The translations under genes were made by a program, and so were the position numbers. A model generated the notes under the pieces. It was not told the DNA's origin. It saw nothing but the letters and a program-made list of their open reading frames with translations, and made no database searches. This document shows, one piece after another, positions 46,345 to 56,899 of a stretch of 64,000 nt of DNA. The stretch lies in the NCBI GenBank assembly GCA_963971405.1, contig OZ020491.1, positions 12,642,855-12,706,854 on the forward strand, read 5' to 3'. This stretch comes from Psococerastis gibbosa. Lineage: Eukaryota; Arthropoda; Insecta; Psocodea; Psocidae. Positions within the stretch are counted from its first letter, which is position 1; each line of letters begins with the position of its first letter.

Positions 46345-47690
46345 TAGCTATCGAAAGAGAAATTATGAAATTCTCTACTGAAATTTTCAAGGCACAACAT
46401 TTTTTGATGACCCTATGGTTGTAAATATATATTATAATTAAAAACTTTTGTGAGTGCCTTTGCCTTTCAAAAATTTCATGTTCAGATACAAAATCCGTGT
46501 ATTTTAAAAAAAAAAAGGATAGTCTCTGAGGTAGCTCTGAGGTAGGCAAAATTAATTTTATCTTTCACTGCCAGCCAATTCTGTGCCATATGTGCTGAGA
46601 TCTCTTCATCCATGCCATAGAGTTGAGTCCTCAACGTCGTCCATTGACAAGAAAGACAGCTCACTCTGTCAGATTATTGCCTAAAAACAAAACAAAAAAG
46701 TGGAAAAAAGCTTCTTATCCAGCAGAAAACAAATCAAAGTGACGCGCTGCTTGTTACCCTGCGGCAAATTGCTGCTGCTCGTTCTATTTCTGTCTAAAAC
46801 TATGATGAATTGTTCTTGTGTCACCCAAAGACACGAAATAAACTGGATCTCTTGTCTATAGTGATCGGATATGTCGCTTTGCTGTTACTGCCACCAACAA
46901 ATTTGACTGACTGCTGTGTTGGGGTGTTTTTTTACTGAATTTTGTTTGTCAATCGGGAATTAAGTTTCTTTCCGTGTCTTGTTCACAGCATCTTCTAGAA
47001 TTCTGAAACTGTTTGATGGAAATAATCTAAATTTTATATTGGATTTAATAGATTATTTTGTTCTTCGTCGTTTTTTCGCCATCGTACCCTCCTAGGAGAT
47101 TAGGGGAGTTGTTACCCGTTTGGCGTTTTAATCCGTTCCATATTCTTGTATACTGCTGTATCATCATGCTTGGCCGTATGAAATATAAAGAAACTATATG
47201 ATTACGTTTGGAACACTTTGTTTATTCGAAAACTTGCATAAGCAGAACACCGAGTTTAATCGATTTTGATAAGTGTTCCAACTGTTATTCTATCGTAGTC
47301 GGGTAGCAGTGAACCGACATATATTGTTTATTTTATCATTATGGGCGGTTCCCATCATCGTTTGAAAAGTCGCGGTTATAGGAATACTGTCACGGCCATG
47401 CATTAGTAAATGGTGGTACGTCCCACTATCTGGTGGTGGGATCGGGCTTTAGTGATAATGCAAGATGATTATAGCAATGGAATTTCGGAAGACAATTCAT
47501 GTTGTCCCGCCTTTTCGGCTAGGGTAAATAGTATCAGCTGCCTACTTATCTTGCGATTATTGATTAATAGACGAAGCATTGGTGTCGCTTGGGTTCTAAA
47601 TGTGTGAGAGCTTGAAGATTTGCTCCCGCCAAAATATTTTTTTGAATTTCTGTTGGCACTTCTTCCATGACTGGTTGATGAAGACGTGAC
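46345..47690. other. no recognised feature
   Basis: No supported gene or repeat. Confidence 0.4.
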
Positions 47691-47691
47691 A

Positions 47692-47900
47692 GGTATAGTC
47701 CACGCAAAATGAGAAAAGTATGGACATTGAATGTTTTGATCCTGTGCAACACTATAAAAATATTCCTTGCACCATTTTGTGTTACCTTGTTGCATTGGAT
47801 GCAAGGCATAACAAAAATTGTGCAATGAATATTTTTATAGTGTTGCACAGGATCAAAACATTCCATGTCCATGCTTTTCTCATTTTGCGTGGACTATACC
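47692..47900. mobile_element. 209-bp palindromic element, foldback MITE candidate
   Basis: ggtatagtccacgcaaaatg at the left is the reverse complement of the right end, and similarity continues inward through ttgatcctgtgcaacactat and ataaaaatatt, giving arms of about 85-90 bp around a loop containing ttgttgcattggatgcaag. TA directly inside the outer GG could be a Tc1/mariner-type target, but this is not decisive. Non-coding. Confidence 0.8.
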
Positions 47901-47904
47901 ATCT

Positions 47905-48544
47905 GAAACTAAAAATAAAATTACTTTGTCGTGAGCTAATGTCCCTAATGTCCCATCTAAGGACTCTAGTTGACGCCAATCTTTGGGATGCATCAACATT
48001 ACAGTGTTGTAATTACACTTTACATTCAAGTTGCCGAAAGATATGTGTAGAGCCCAGTTAAGTGTGGCTTCAATTTAAGTGAACATAGATTGGTTTAGCC
48101 GTGATAAGTTCCTCGTACTGTATGTGACTGAAGTGTAACCTTAGTGTTCATTAAGTGGTTAAGTGAACGTTGAACAGGCGCAAATGATGAAGATAGGCTG
48201 CTCAATGTGGAATGGGTGCGAACCTTACGAAGTTAAGTTATGTGAGTATTGTACTTACCGTATATTGTATTGTAATAGCAATATTGTATCTTAACACTAC
48301 AACATCTTAATTTCCACATAAAATGTTACAAACTTGACATCACGATAATGAATCACTGGATTGACCATTATCTGTAATCAGCTCCAGTCCTGGGTGTGAT
48401 ATATGAGTCTCCTCCACTCCTTCCTTGGGATAATTCAGCGCTTACTCCGTCTTCAGTCACACTCTACTGAGACCGTCTTCATCTTGGTTCTGGATCTATT
48501 CCTTGGTCATCGGGTTTCTCAACTCCGTCCGAACTCTCTTCAAA
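47905..48544. other. no recognised feature
   Basis: Nothing supported. Confidence 0.35.
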
Positions 48545-48680
48545 TAATATTGAAGTATTATATGATATACAATATATAACACTGGCATTGAACTTTGGTG
48601 GAAGAGGTAACCTCCTCGTTGTAACCTAAATTATGTTAGGCGTAGGTTCGAATCCCGCCAAGTCCAGTTTTTCTATATCC
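48545..48680 (+). repeat. repeat with tRNA-like 3' half
   Basis: ggttcgaatcccgccaagtc then ca at about 48646-48667 is a good T arm plus acceptor end. The presumed 5' side (gaactttggtggaagaggt) pairs only partly with it, so this is not a functional tRNA. The block shares atataacattg-like and tttggtggaagaggtaacc sequence with 42930-43000. Confidence 0.4.
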
Positions 48681-48684
48681 TGTA

Positions 48685-49185
48685 ATATCTCTTCAAATCA
48701 CTCAATTTCTGATCTTATCCCTTTTTTTACTCCAGCGGGCAGTTTTCATGACCTTATAGAATTGGTCTGTAGTATTAAAGAACTTCCTGTGCTGGTTGAA
48801 ATAAGAAAAAAATGCAAAAAAGCGTTTCTGCCCGATTAATTCATGTGAATCTGGCCGTAATACTGTATGTTAGGATTAACTGTATTAGCCATTATTTCAT
48901 TTTAGTTGGTATAAAAAATTATTCTCAATATTTAAATCAGAGTATACAGTAAATCCACACTTCACTCTTAAAAGCAAATCTTTAAACGCGTATTGCAGAT
49001 TTTCTTATTTTACCCCCAGCTATAGTAAGTTTTCAAGAGAGATGTAGCAATGGGGTGCAAATTACAAAAGCTGAGTCTGCAACCAGCAGGTCTATTATGT
49101 TTTATTTCAAATGTATTCAGCTCTCTAACTCCAAAGACTTTAAAAAGTACCTAACGTAAATATGACATTTTTCACAGATTCAATT
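48685..49185. other. no recognised feature
   Basis: Nothing supported. Confidence 0.35.
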
Positions 49186-49189
49186 TATA

Positions 49190-49465
49190 CTTGTACAAGC
49201 GGGGTTTGGGAAGTCCCCGCCCCCTTGCGACTGCGGCGGGCGGCAGCTCGCCCCTTCGGGGCCTCGCATTGGGCATTACGCAGCTTGGCCCTTCGGGGCT
49301 CGCATGACACACAACTTCAATTTCCAGAATTTTTTCTGTCATAAGAGCCTTTTGCTGACAATAACAAAAACAAAACAAAAAATATAGTGAAATCGGTCCA
49401 ACCGTTCACGCGTGATGGCGTGACCAAGGGAAATATGGATTCATCTTTTTATATATAGATAACTG
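49190..49465. repeat. GC-rich segment with repeat-like tail
   Basis: 49200-49310 is strikingly GC-rich, with two ccccttcggggc-type hairpins, and is followed by gtgaaatcggtccaaccgtt and cacgcgtgatggcgtgacca. Phrases of the aaatcggtccagccgt type are common in the 3' parts of insect LINEs. Only one copy is in the window. Confidence 0.35.
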
Positions 49466-49489
49466 AGGCCCGCGCCGACGAGGATACAC

Positions 49490-49615
49490 TTACCATTTAA
49501 GTGACGCTTATCTTGTTATTATTTTTGTTGTTATTATTAAATCAGCTGACTATGTGAGCCGATTAAATAATAATAATAAAAATAATAACAATATAAGGGT
49601 CACTTAAATGATAAG
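49490..49615. repeat. long foldback at the 3' side of the Penelope-like relic
   Basis: ttaccatttaagtgacgctt at the left is mirrored, with few mismatches, by aagggtcacttaaatgataa at the right. The arms are about 61 bp around a loop of three or four bases and include the TTATTATT-rich centre. It could be an inverted terminal repeat of the element. Confidence 0.8.
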
Positions 49616-49671
49616 TATCATAAAAAACAAAATTGCACTTAATTCCACAACTTAAATTTTTAATGACAGCT

Positions 49672-49695
49672 GTTTCGGTGTAACACCATCTTCAG
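49672..49695 (-). ncRNA. hammerhead-like core in the Penelope-like relic (candidate)
   Basis: The minus strand has CTGAAGA, a U, a short stem GGTG/CACC with loop TTA, then GAAAC. The CUGANGA and GAAA blocks are the conserved hammerhead core; the extra U and an unclear stem III make catalysis uncertain. Confidence 0.3.
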
Positions 49696-50434
49696 ACTGG
49701 CTCCAACAAGTACCTATTACCTAAATCAGTATTAATTAGCGTGGAGGGGGAATAGGCGGGGCACTCCAGACGCCAGATCTAAGAGAGGGGAAGTGTGCAT
49801 AATTGTTATGTCATTGACCAAGTTACAATTGTTACATAATGCATTTCTTGTTTCTATGCACTCCAGCCTATCTAACAGTTTGCCTTTGTCACAATCATAT
49901 AATAACTTAACAGTCGAGAAATCTGAGGTATGGCCAGAGGTACGTAGGTGCTCTGCGAAAGCAGAGTCGCAGTCCTGCTTGCCAACCGCTCGCCTATGCT
50001 CAGCTATTCTTTCTTTAACATTACGGCCCGTTTGGCCTATATATGTAATGTCGCAATCCTTGCAGTTCAGTTGGTAAACCCCTGACCTCCTCAGATTTTC
50101 GACTTTGTCTTTACAATTAAATATCATCCTGCCTAAGTTAGGCATGGTCGAGAAGGAAACTATTTTCCCTGTGCTTCGTTCTATCACTCTGCTGGTTCGT
50201 AGACTAATATCTCCCACATATGGTAGTTTTGTGTATTGTTTTATTTCTTTACTCACATCCCCATATTTGATAGTTTTTTCCTTTTGTATTTCATTATGAT
50301 ACTCCTCACATAGGCCATGGAGTATCCATTGTTCTTTCCTATGACCATCATGTTATCCACTTCCTTATTGTAGTTAATAGTACCTAGAGGAATACTATCA
50401 TCGTCGGATCGGGCCTGAGATGATTTTTAACGGT

Positions 50435-51690
50435 AGCTAATTTTATTTTGTAATTTTAAAGCCTTTAACAGTGTTACAAGTATGTTGCAGGGTTGTATTG
50501 AAACTTCGTTACTACGCTGCATTAGAAAAACTTGCGTTTGACCGTTTCTACTTTCTATGCTGATATTCTATTGAGATTTGAGTTCTCCAAGTCTTGGTGG
50601 CTGGCGCTAGAAATAAAATATTATCTGCAGGCAGCACCTCTGGGTGACTTAGGCTAAGTTTAAAGTACCAATGTGAGACGTAAACGAAGCGAGCAACACT
50701 ATGCAAGCTGGATAAAAAAATAAGAAAAGGACATGGGAACAAAAAAAAAAAAAAATTGAAATCATTTCGATTTGTGTTGTCAATTATAAGTCAGTCTACC
50801 CTTCTACAATGCAGTTCAATCTAGTGATGGCTCTAAAATCTTCATTTAAATTTAACTGATGGATGTGTGTGGCGAATTTAAAATAGATATAAGTGGTGGG
50901 GATTGTGACATGCATAAGAAATGATTGCATTATATCCAACAGCCCCCCTTCCCCCACTCGACGCCTATTGCATTATATGCAATTCCCAAGCGCATCTCCC
51001 CGCCATTGCATCTCGTTTGCTTTCCATTAATTTTAAATTTCATTAACCAACCAATTGGAAATTTGCGCCTAGCCTTAAACTGTAATCATCCCTGTGGTAT
51101 ATAGTACACGAATTCAACTGCCAGGCGTTAATGAGTATTGAGTAAGAAGGGGAAGGGTATTTATAAAATGTATGGGGTTCAATGAAAAGCACTGGTTTAG
51201 AATATATTGTGCGATAGACATTGGTATGGCGTGTGGAAACACATTACTTAGTGTTGAAACAATGGCATGCAGCGTCATGGCAGGCAAAAAGTCTGAATTT
51301 TGTGCACCCTGAATTGCTATGATGTGTGGTCTCAGTGACCGTGTGCATGCGAGCTGGGAGTGCCAGGCCAATAGTTTGTCAGAAGGATTAAAAACCAACG
51401 ATAATAGATGGCTTATTTCAGTTATATTTTCCACATTCACTTTGTAATACTTTGTCATAGTAAATAAAATAAAATAACTTTGTCAAGTTTTACTAAAATA
51501 TACGACCGGTTTCGCCACTAAGCCATATACCTAACTTAAGGCCGACAGCGGTGAAACGTAGGGGGCAATGGTAAATGATATGTGTATATACACGTTGTAG
51601 GATTCTAACATAAAAAAGAAAATATTGGCCACTGAATAATAAATGAACAATACAACAGGCAGGTTTGCCAATACAACACCGGCGCACTGA
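50435..51690. other. mostly unassigned
   Basis: 51480-51560 includes gaccggtttcgccacta, reminiscent of the end sequences of Penelope-like elements. The 114-codon minus frame at 51114-51458 has no domain that I recognise, although part resembles 63.2-63.3 kb faintly. Confidence 0.3.
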
Positions 51691-51701
51691 GTGAATAGGT
51701 A

Positions 51702-51861
51702 CAGGGACGGATTCAGTTTTTTTTTTTGAGGAGTAATGGTGGGTCAAAATAGAAAAAAAACACATTTAGTATCGATTCAATTATAACGTAATTAATTTAT
51801 TTATAACAGACTTTCTAAATTTAGGGGGGGGGGGTAGCTGCCACCTCTGTATCCGTCTTTG
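51702..51861. mobile_element. hAT-type MITE, third family, copy 1
   Basis: Left end cagggacggattcag; right end reverse-complemented caaagacggatacag. The flanks aataggta (51694-51701) and aatagata (51862-51869) form an 8-bp duplication with one mismatch. It contains tttagtatcgatt and a G run near 51824-51833, shared with 59982-60145. Confidence 0.72.
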
Positions 51862-51869
51862 AATAGATA

Positions 51870-52912
51870 CGAGACAGGAACGAATGATCCCACTAAATAA
51901 TTTAGCCAGGTAAATAAAATAAAAATCGCACAAGCAAAAAAATGTAAGCTACTCTTATTACAATTATTGTTCAGTTTGAAGAGTGTGGGTCTGGCAAGCC
52001 ATACTTTCCAACGCCATTTAGTGGATGTAGTTTTGTGCCTAGAGCTTTCACTAATATTGCTTTTGGCTGAAGGCTGGTCCCGAATTTGCATATTAACAAG
52101 TCGCTGAATAGGTAAATTCAACTAGAGGTTTGCCCCTCTTAGGTTTCAGAATAGACATAATTTAGATAGCAGACAACCCTTTCCCGTTAACGACTGTTCA
52201 TTAGATTCCTGACGAGATAGAAAGCCACACTAGTATTGAGACCGCTGGATGCTGTTGAATAGTAGAAGAGCCCTGTAGCTTTTACAACAGGACAAAATAT
52301 TGATTCATTCTCATTAAGTAGAAATTAAACTGGGCATGCCTCTATGTCTTTGTTGTTTCTTAAAAATATTTTAAGTGTCAATTTGCTAATTCTTAAAGTC
52401 CGTGGCTTAATTTCATTCGTTTATGAGTGAGAGAGTGTCTTCCATGCTCAATTTATTGTTCCTCCTGGGGTTGGAAGGTTCAAATAGTGAAATAGTCAGG
52501 GGGTGGGGCAGCTCTTTGGTTGATGGAGTGTTCGTGATCGTGCTTATTCTAATGATTATTAGTTGACCGGTGATGTCATTTTTACTGCATTGGAGTCTTA
52601 CTGGAAAAGAGGAAGTCGTCAGCCCAGAAAGCGAATTATGGCTAAGTATTTCCATGGTGTAACTTCTCAGTACGAGACAAAAAATTAACATTTAAGAGAC
52701 GATGGAACACCAAGGGATATTTTGAAAACCCAGAAAATAAATTTTTCTGTATTCAGTTTCTATTCAATTAACCTATTGACAAGGTTGGCAACCGCGCCAA
52801 TTTTGTGTCGACAAAATTTGAAGAAAATGGTTGGTGCTAATTTCGAATTTCAAGTGTTTAGTCTTAAAAATCATGCCTATTGGCTATTCCATTTGTCAAC
52901 CTTCCGTCATTT
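51870..52912. other. no recognised feature
   Basis: Nothing supported. Confidence 0.35.
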
Positions 52913-52982
52913 CTGCATCAATAATTGATAAGATTTTTGTTTTTATATAGTGTAAAAACAATATCATCAATTATTGATGCAC
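52913..52982. repeat. short inverted repeat
   Basis: tgcatcaataattgataaga is mirrored by tatcatcaattattgatgca, with the A/T-rich arms extending to ttttgttttta / taaaaacaa. About 30-bp arms around a short loop; possibly a minimal foldback. Confidence 0.7.
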
Positions 52983-52989
52983 CAATGTC

Positions 52990-53875
52990 GGATTATTGAC
53001 AGGTGGTACAGCCGCCATAGATATAATGAAGATAATGAAGGTTAAATGTGTCAATCTATAATAATTTTAGTTATTTATATTATGTTTATATATTATTATA
53101 ATTAATTAACTAAATTAAATAAATAATTTGAAAGGGAAAAATATTAGTAGAGTATGGGGCTGGGTTTGTCCTACCGCTGCGCTGTGATGGTAAATGTAAT
53201 TATGCGTACTTATTTTTTTGATTATGTAGTTGCTGTTTTACTTTAATTAATATTACTACTGCCAATTTTGGTGTTGTGACTACTTCCAACCTTCCTAATA
53301 GCTTCAACCTTACTTTACCATTATGCATTTGAAATTGCAAACCCCCAACCCGTTAGTGCCTGAAAATGTGACAGCTATGGTCTTCAGAACGGTAATTTAT
53401 TTGTTAAGTCGCAGTGACAGTGAGTGTTCTAATTTTGCTGAAGTTCTGCCACTCTTTATTTTGTGGACCTGGCAGAATGGTAAGGGGATCTCGAGAGAGG
53501 TGTTCTTCAGTTGAATTTACGAGATAGGGAAACGATTACTGCACTCAGCGCTAACCCATTTAGAGAAGAATGACTTACAATAAATACATACAAAATACAA
53601 TTGTATGGAGTGTCTCTTACCGAGTTTCCTATAAATTTATCTCGAATTCCACCGAGATTTATCGACGCTTTAAGTTCTATTTTATTACAACGGTTATTTA
53701 CGGGACTTAAGTTTTTGTGACTTCTTTGTGACCCCCAACTATTTTTATTAATTTAACGATTTATTGCTGGAAGATTTATTTGAAGCTTTTTCTATTCTTC
53801 GGACAGAACTTACAGTATATTGCATTGATGAGTTAAAAGTTATTGATTGCTCCCGACTTCCTATTCCGTATGGGG
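52990..53875. other. no recognised feature
   Basis: AT-rich; nothing supported. Confidence 0.35.
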
Positions 53876-54150
53876 CTTACTTACTTACTCAAAGTGTCCG
53901 GGCCTAGGAAACGTTGCGGCCTGGATGGCCTTGCCATTGGCGTCTAAAAGATCTGTCTGGGACACAGCTTCTCCTAGTCTCGGGCAAACCAGAAGGTGGC
54001 CTACGTCTTGTAGTTGTCCTCATTCGCAAGTCTTCCGCTAGTCCCCACCTACACAGTTTCGCGCGGCATTTTCTAACCCCCGTTCTTAGTCTATTGAGGC
54101 TCCGCCATATTGGGTCCGGGCGCTATTTTTCCCTGGATGTTTGGGGCTGC
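53876..54150 (-). pseudogene. LINE C-terminal relic with zinc-knuckle remnant and (TAAG)n tail
   Basis: The minus strand shows LRTGVRKCRAKLCRWGLAED in one frame and, after a frameshift, TCE, a stop, GQLQDVGHLLVCPRLGEA in another. Together they recreate the RLRTGxxxxxxxLxxWGLxxxxxCxCGxxQxxxHLxxxCP signature found at the end of many LINE ORF2 proteins. The frame ends at GHFE and a stop, immediately followed by taagtaagtaag (53881-53892 on the plus strand as ctta repeats), a microsatellite tail. A stop replaces the residue after TCE, and the frameshift disables it. Confidence 0.8.
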
Positions 54151-54154
54151 GATT

Positions 54155-54805
54155 GATTGTTAGTTTTTTCGCAAAGGGTATTCCAATCTATTCTGTATTC
54201 CTACCACAAGCATACACAAGTGACTTAATACCAGTGATTTGCTGGAAGCTCTCCCCAGACAAGGTGGGTGCAGCCCTCGCTAATCCCTAAAACACACAGA
54301 GGGGACTAGCCCCTCGAATAACAAATGAAATGAGGGCTTGCAATTTTAAAGGGGGTCTCGTGTTGTTTCAGATTAAACCTCTCTAAAATGAGATAACGCC
54401 AGATACCGTCCCTAAAATTTATTACATGAAATTCACGGCCTTTTATGTTTTTCAATAATTTTCAAATTTTGTAGTGTTCGCACTGACTAATTTATCTAAA
54501 AGGAATAAAAATAGGAGAGAATTTTCTTTAATTACCTCGTTCCCGAACTTAGATAAGTCACGCTTATGCCTGCTAGAAGCAGCCGCATTAATAAAAAATA
54601 AGCAGAAGCATACTTCACATGATGGGAGCTTGTGTTTCGAATTCATTTGAGCAAGAGAGTTTGCTTCTTCATGAGTAGAAGGTCGGCGGGCTCTACTCAT
54701 AATTTCAAATTTTTTCTTGCGCCACGAATGTCACCTATGTAGCGTGAGCTATTACTCATTGTCTGGAAGTAAATGCTAATGAGTAAAAATTGGTTATCAA
54801 TATAA
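54155..54805. other. no recognised feature
   Basis: Nothing supported. Confidence 0.35.
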
Positions 54806-54810
54806 AATAA

Positions 54811-55623
54811 AGAACCGGTCCGAGTTTACTCGAACATGCTTTCCAATTTATCAATTAGTAGATAGAGATAATGAGTTACTTCATAGGAAGTAATTTCCCT
54901 ATGGCTAAATTTCGGATCCCGGGGGGGGGGGGACATCTGATTTCACCGGAGGTGAGGTAACCTCTTAATATATAAAATCCTTAAAACTCCATTCTATCTA
55001 GTGTACGGCACGCCATGTATTGGAGCGTAAATTTTCTATTATTTCTTCAAAATATAATTTTTTACACAAAACCAAGAACTTTTTTTGGAAAGCAACCTGT
55101 TCGGTTTTGTTGCTCTACTTAACACCTAAAACATACCTGAAGGTAGAAGTCATCGATAGAAAGGTTCCACAGAAAAAATATTTTTTAGTTATTTTTCATG
55201 AAAATTGATTTATTTTTGTTTTTTTACCCCTAGAAGCAAACTATCAAGGGACCAGCGACTCACCGCATTTTGTTTACATTAATAACAACTACTATAATGT
55301 GAATTTAAAAGAAATCGTTGGAGCCGTTTTTAAGAAATGATTTTTTTAGACGTTTTTTTGGAGTTTTTTAGAATAAAACGCCCAAAATTGAGTTAGCCCA
55401 AAATAAAAATAAAACTCGAGGTATGATTTTTCTGAACCTACATGCCAAATTTCATCAAAATCGACTAAGTAGTTTTCTTGGAAATTGATGAATAGAGCGA
55501 CAGACATTTCGTAAAAACACTTTCTGGGTTCCTGGGACCTCAAAATGTGTAAATGCGTTGATATCTCGGAACCGAAAATTGTGACCATCTCAAAGCTTTC
55601 CTTATACTATAAATTGCAAAGCA
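54811..55623 (+). repeat. repeat family A, copy 4
   Basis: Full-length by comparison: agaaccggtccgagtttact at the start, gctttccaatttat at about +28, a G run at 54921-54932, agcaaactatcaaggga, ttcctgggacctcaaaatgt, and an end at ataaattgcaaagc. gctttccaatttat near the start and ataaattgcaaagc at the end are inverted copies with one mismatch. Non-coding. Confidence 0.82.
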
Positions 55624-55630
55624 AAAAAAA

Positions 55631-56442
55631 AGAACCGGTCCGAGTTCACTCGAACATGCTTTCCAATTTATCTAAATTATTAGATAGAGAAAATTAGTAA
55701 TTTTATGGCAAATATTTTTCCTATGGTTAAATTTCCGATATCACGGGGGGGGGGGGGGGGCGGTTGTCCACCTGACGTCACTGGAAGTGAGGTAAATTCT
55801 CGATAGGTCAAACAAACACATTAATTACCACACAGCAATAATGGCAGGGCATGCAATGCATTTGAGCGCGAATTTTCTATCATTTTTTTCAAAAAATAAT
55901 TTTTTGGGCAAAATCAAATATTTTTTTGGGAAAGCAACCTATCCGGTTTCGTTACTCAATTTAACACCTAAAACATGCTTGAAGGTAGAAATCATCGATA
56001 GAAAGGTTTCGCATTTCTTAGTCATTTTTTCATTAAAATTTAGTTATTTTTATTTTTTTACCCCCAGAAGCAAACTATCAAGGGGCAAGCGACCCCCCGC
56101 ATTTTGTCAACATTAATAACGACTACAATCTACGAGAATTTAAAAGAAATAGTTGAAGCCGTTTTTGAGAAATAATTTTTTTAGACGTTTTTTTGGAGTT
56201 TTTTGAAAATAAAACCCCCCCAAATTGAGTTAGCCCAAAAAAAAAAAAAAAAAGGTCCCGAGGTATGATTTTTGTGAACCTACATGCCGAATTTCACTCA
56301 AATCCACTGAGTAGTTTGCCCGGAAATCGACGAACAGACAGACCGACCGACAGACAGACATTTTGTAAAAACCACTTTTTTGGGAATCGAAAATTTCGAC
56401 CATCACAAAGCTTTCCTTATACTACGTATAAATTGGAAAGCA
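55631..56442 (+). repeat. repeat family A, copy 5
   Basis: Begins only eight bases after copy 4, in the same orientation, and ends taaattggaaagca. It has the G run (55745-55760), agcaaactatcaaggggca and a (GACA)n-like stretch at 56337-56360. The block with ttcctgggacctc is partly deleted. Confidence 0.82.
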
Positions 56443-56511
56443 AAAACACATGCTCTTACCTTTTCCTCTTGAAGTAAACACTTCATTTTATGAATTCGGC
56501 TGATTGTATCA

Positions 56512-56700
56512 GTGTTAAGCTTGTCTGACCTTGTCCATTATCGCGTGTAGCCGGTGCATGTTGACTACGAGGACCTGTCCCTAGTTTTCCAATGGCCAAA
56601 AATTCAGCAATACCAGTAATAATGTCAGAAAATCTGTGGGGTCGTTGACATTGGGCATGATGCACTATAAGTAGGCCTACGTCCGCTAAAAGCCTTTAAA
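56512..56700 (+). repeat. dispersed repeat D, copy 3
   Basis: Shares gtagccggtgcatgttgac, ttttccaatggccaaaa and tggggtcgttgacattggg with 21.1 and 25.5 kb. Confidence 0.75.
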
Positions 56701-56899
56701 ATATTAATAATACTATATTTTCTCAAATACGTCTGTGTTTTTGACAGTGTGAATATGAATGATGGATTGAAAAAGGAGCTGCCCTATACCTACACCCACT
56801 TTAATATAATACAGTACCTGACTAGCCTCACCTATACCCATTACGTATGGATCCATCAGAATCTCACGAATTGGAATAAAAAATATGAAAATATATAAA

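Larger units (their letters stand above)
49490..50430 (-). pseudogene. Penelope-like retroelement relic with GIY-YIG endonuclease domain
   Basis: The minus-strand frame from about 50340 to the stop at 49732 encodes the C-terminus of a Penelope-like element. From the GTG at 50254-50256 it is 174 codons. SGVYQLNCKDC (residues 58-68, with the CxxC pair) is followed by ITYIGQTGRNVKERIAEHRR (70-89) and AFAEHLRTSGH (99-109), the canonical GIY-YIG layout. Upstream residues EQWILHGLCEEYHNEIQK are in frame; a frameshift near 50345 separates them from LGTINYNKEVDNMM. Downstream lie ctgaagatggtgttacacc then gaaac, and a long foldback at 49490-49615. The reverse transcriptase is absent. Confidence 0.85.

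Noticed and set aside
47564-48061. Pair of opposite-strand frames sharing ECFDPVQHYKNI
   Set aside because: Artefact of the 209-bp palindrome.
48590-48667. Functional tRNA gene
   Set aside because: The T arm and acceptor 3' strand are good, but the 5' acceptor pairs at only about five of seven positions and the anticodon arm is irregular.
49793-50299. Plus-strand frames at 49.8-50.3 kb
   Set aside because: Antisense shadows of the Penelope-like GIY-YIG frame.
51114-51458. 114-codon minus-strand frame as a gene
   Set aside because: No recognisable motif; weak similarity to 63.2 kb suggests an old repeat.
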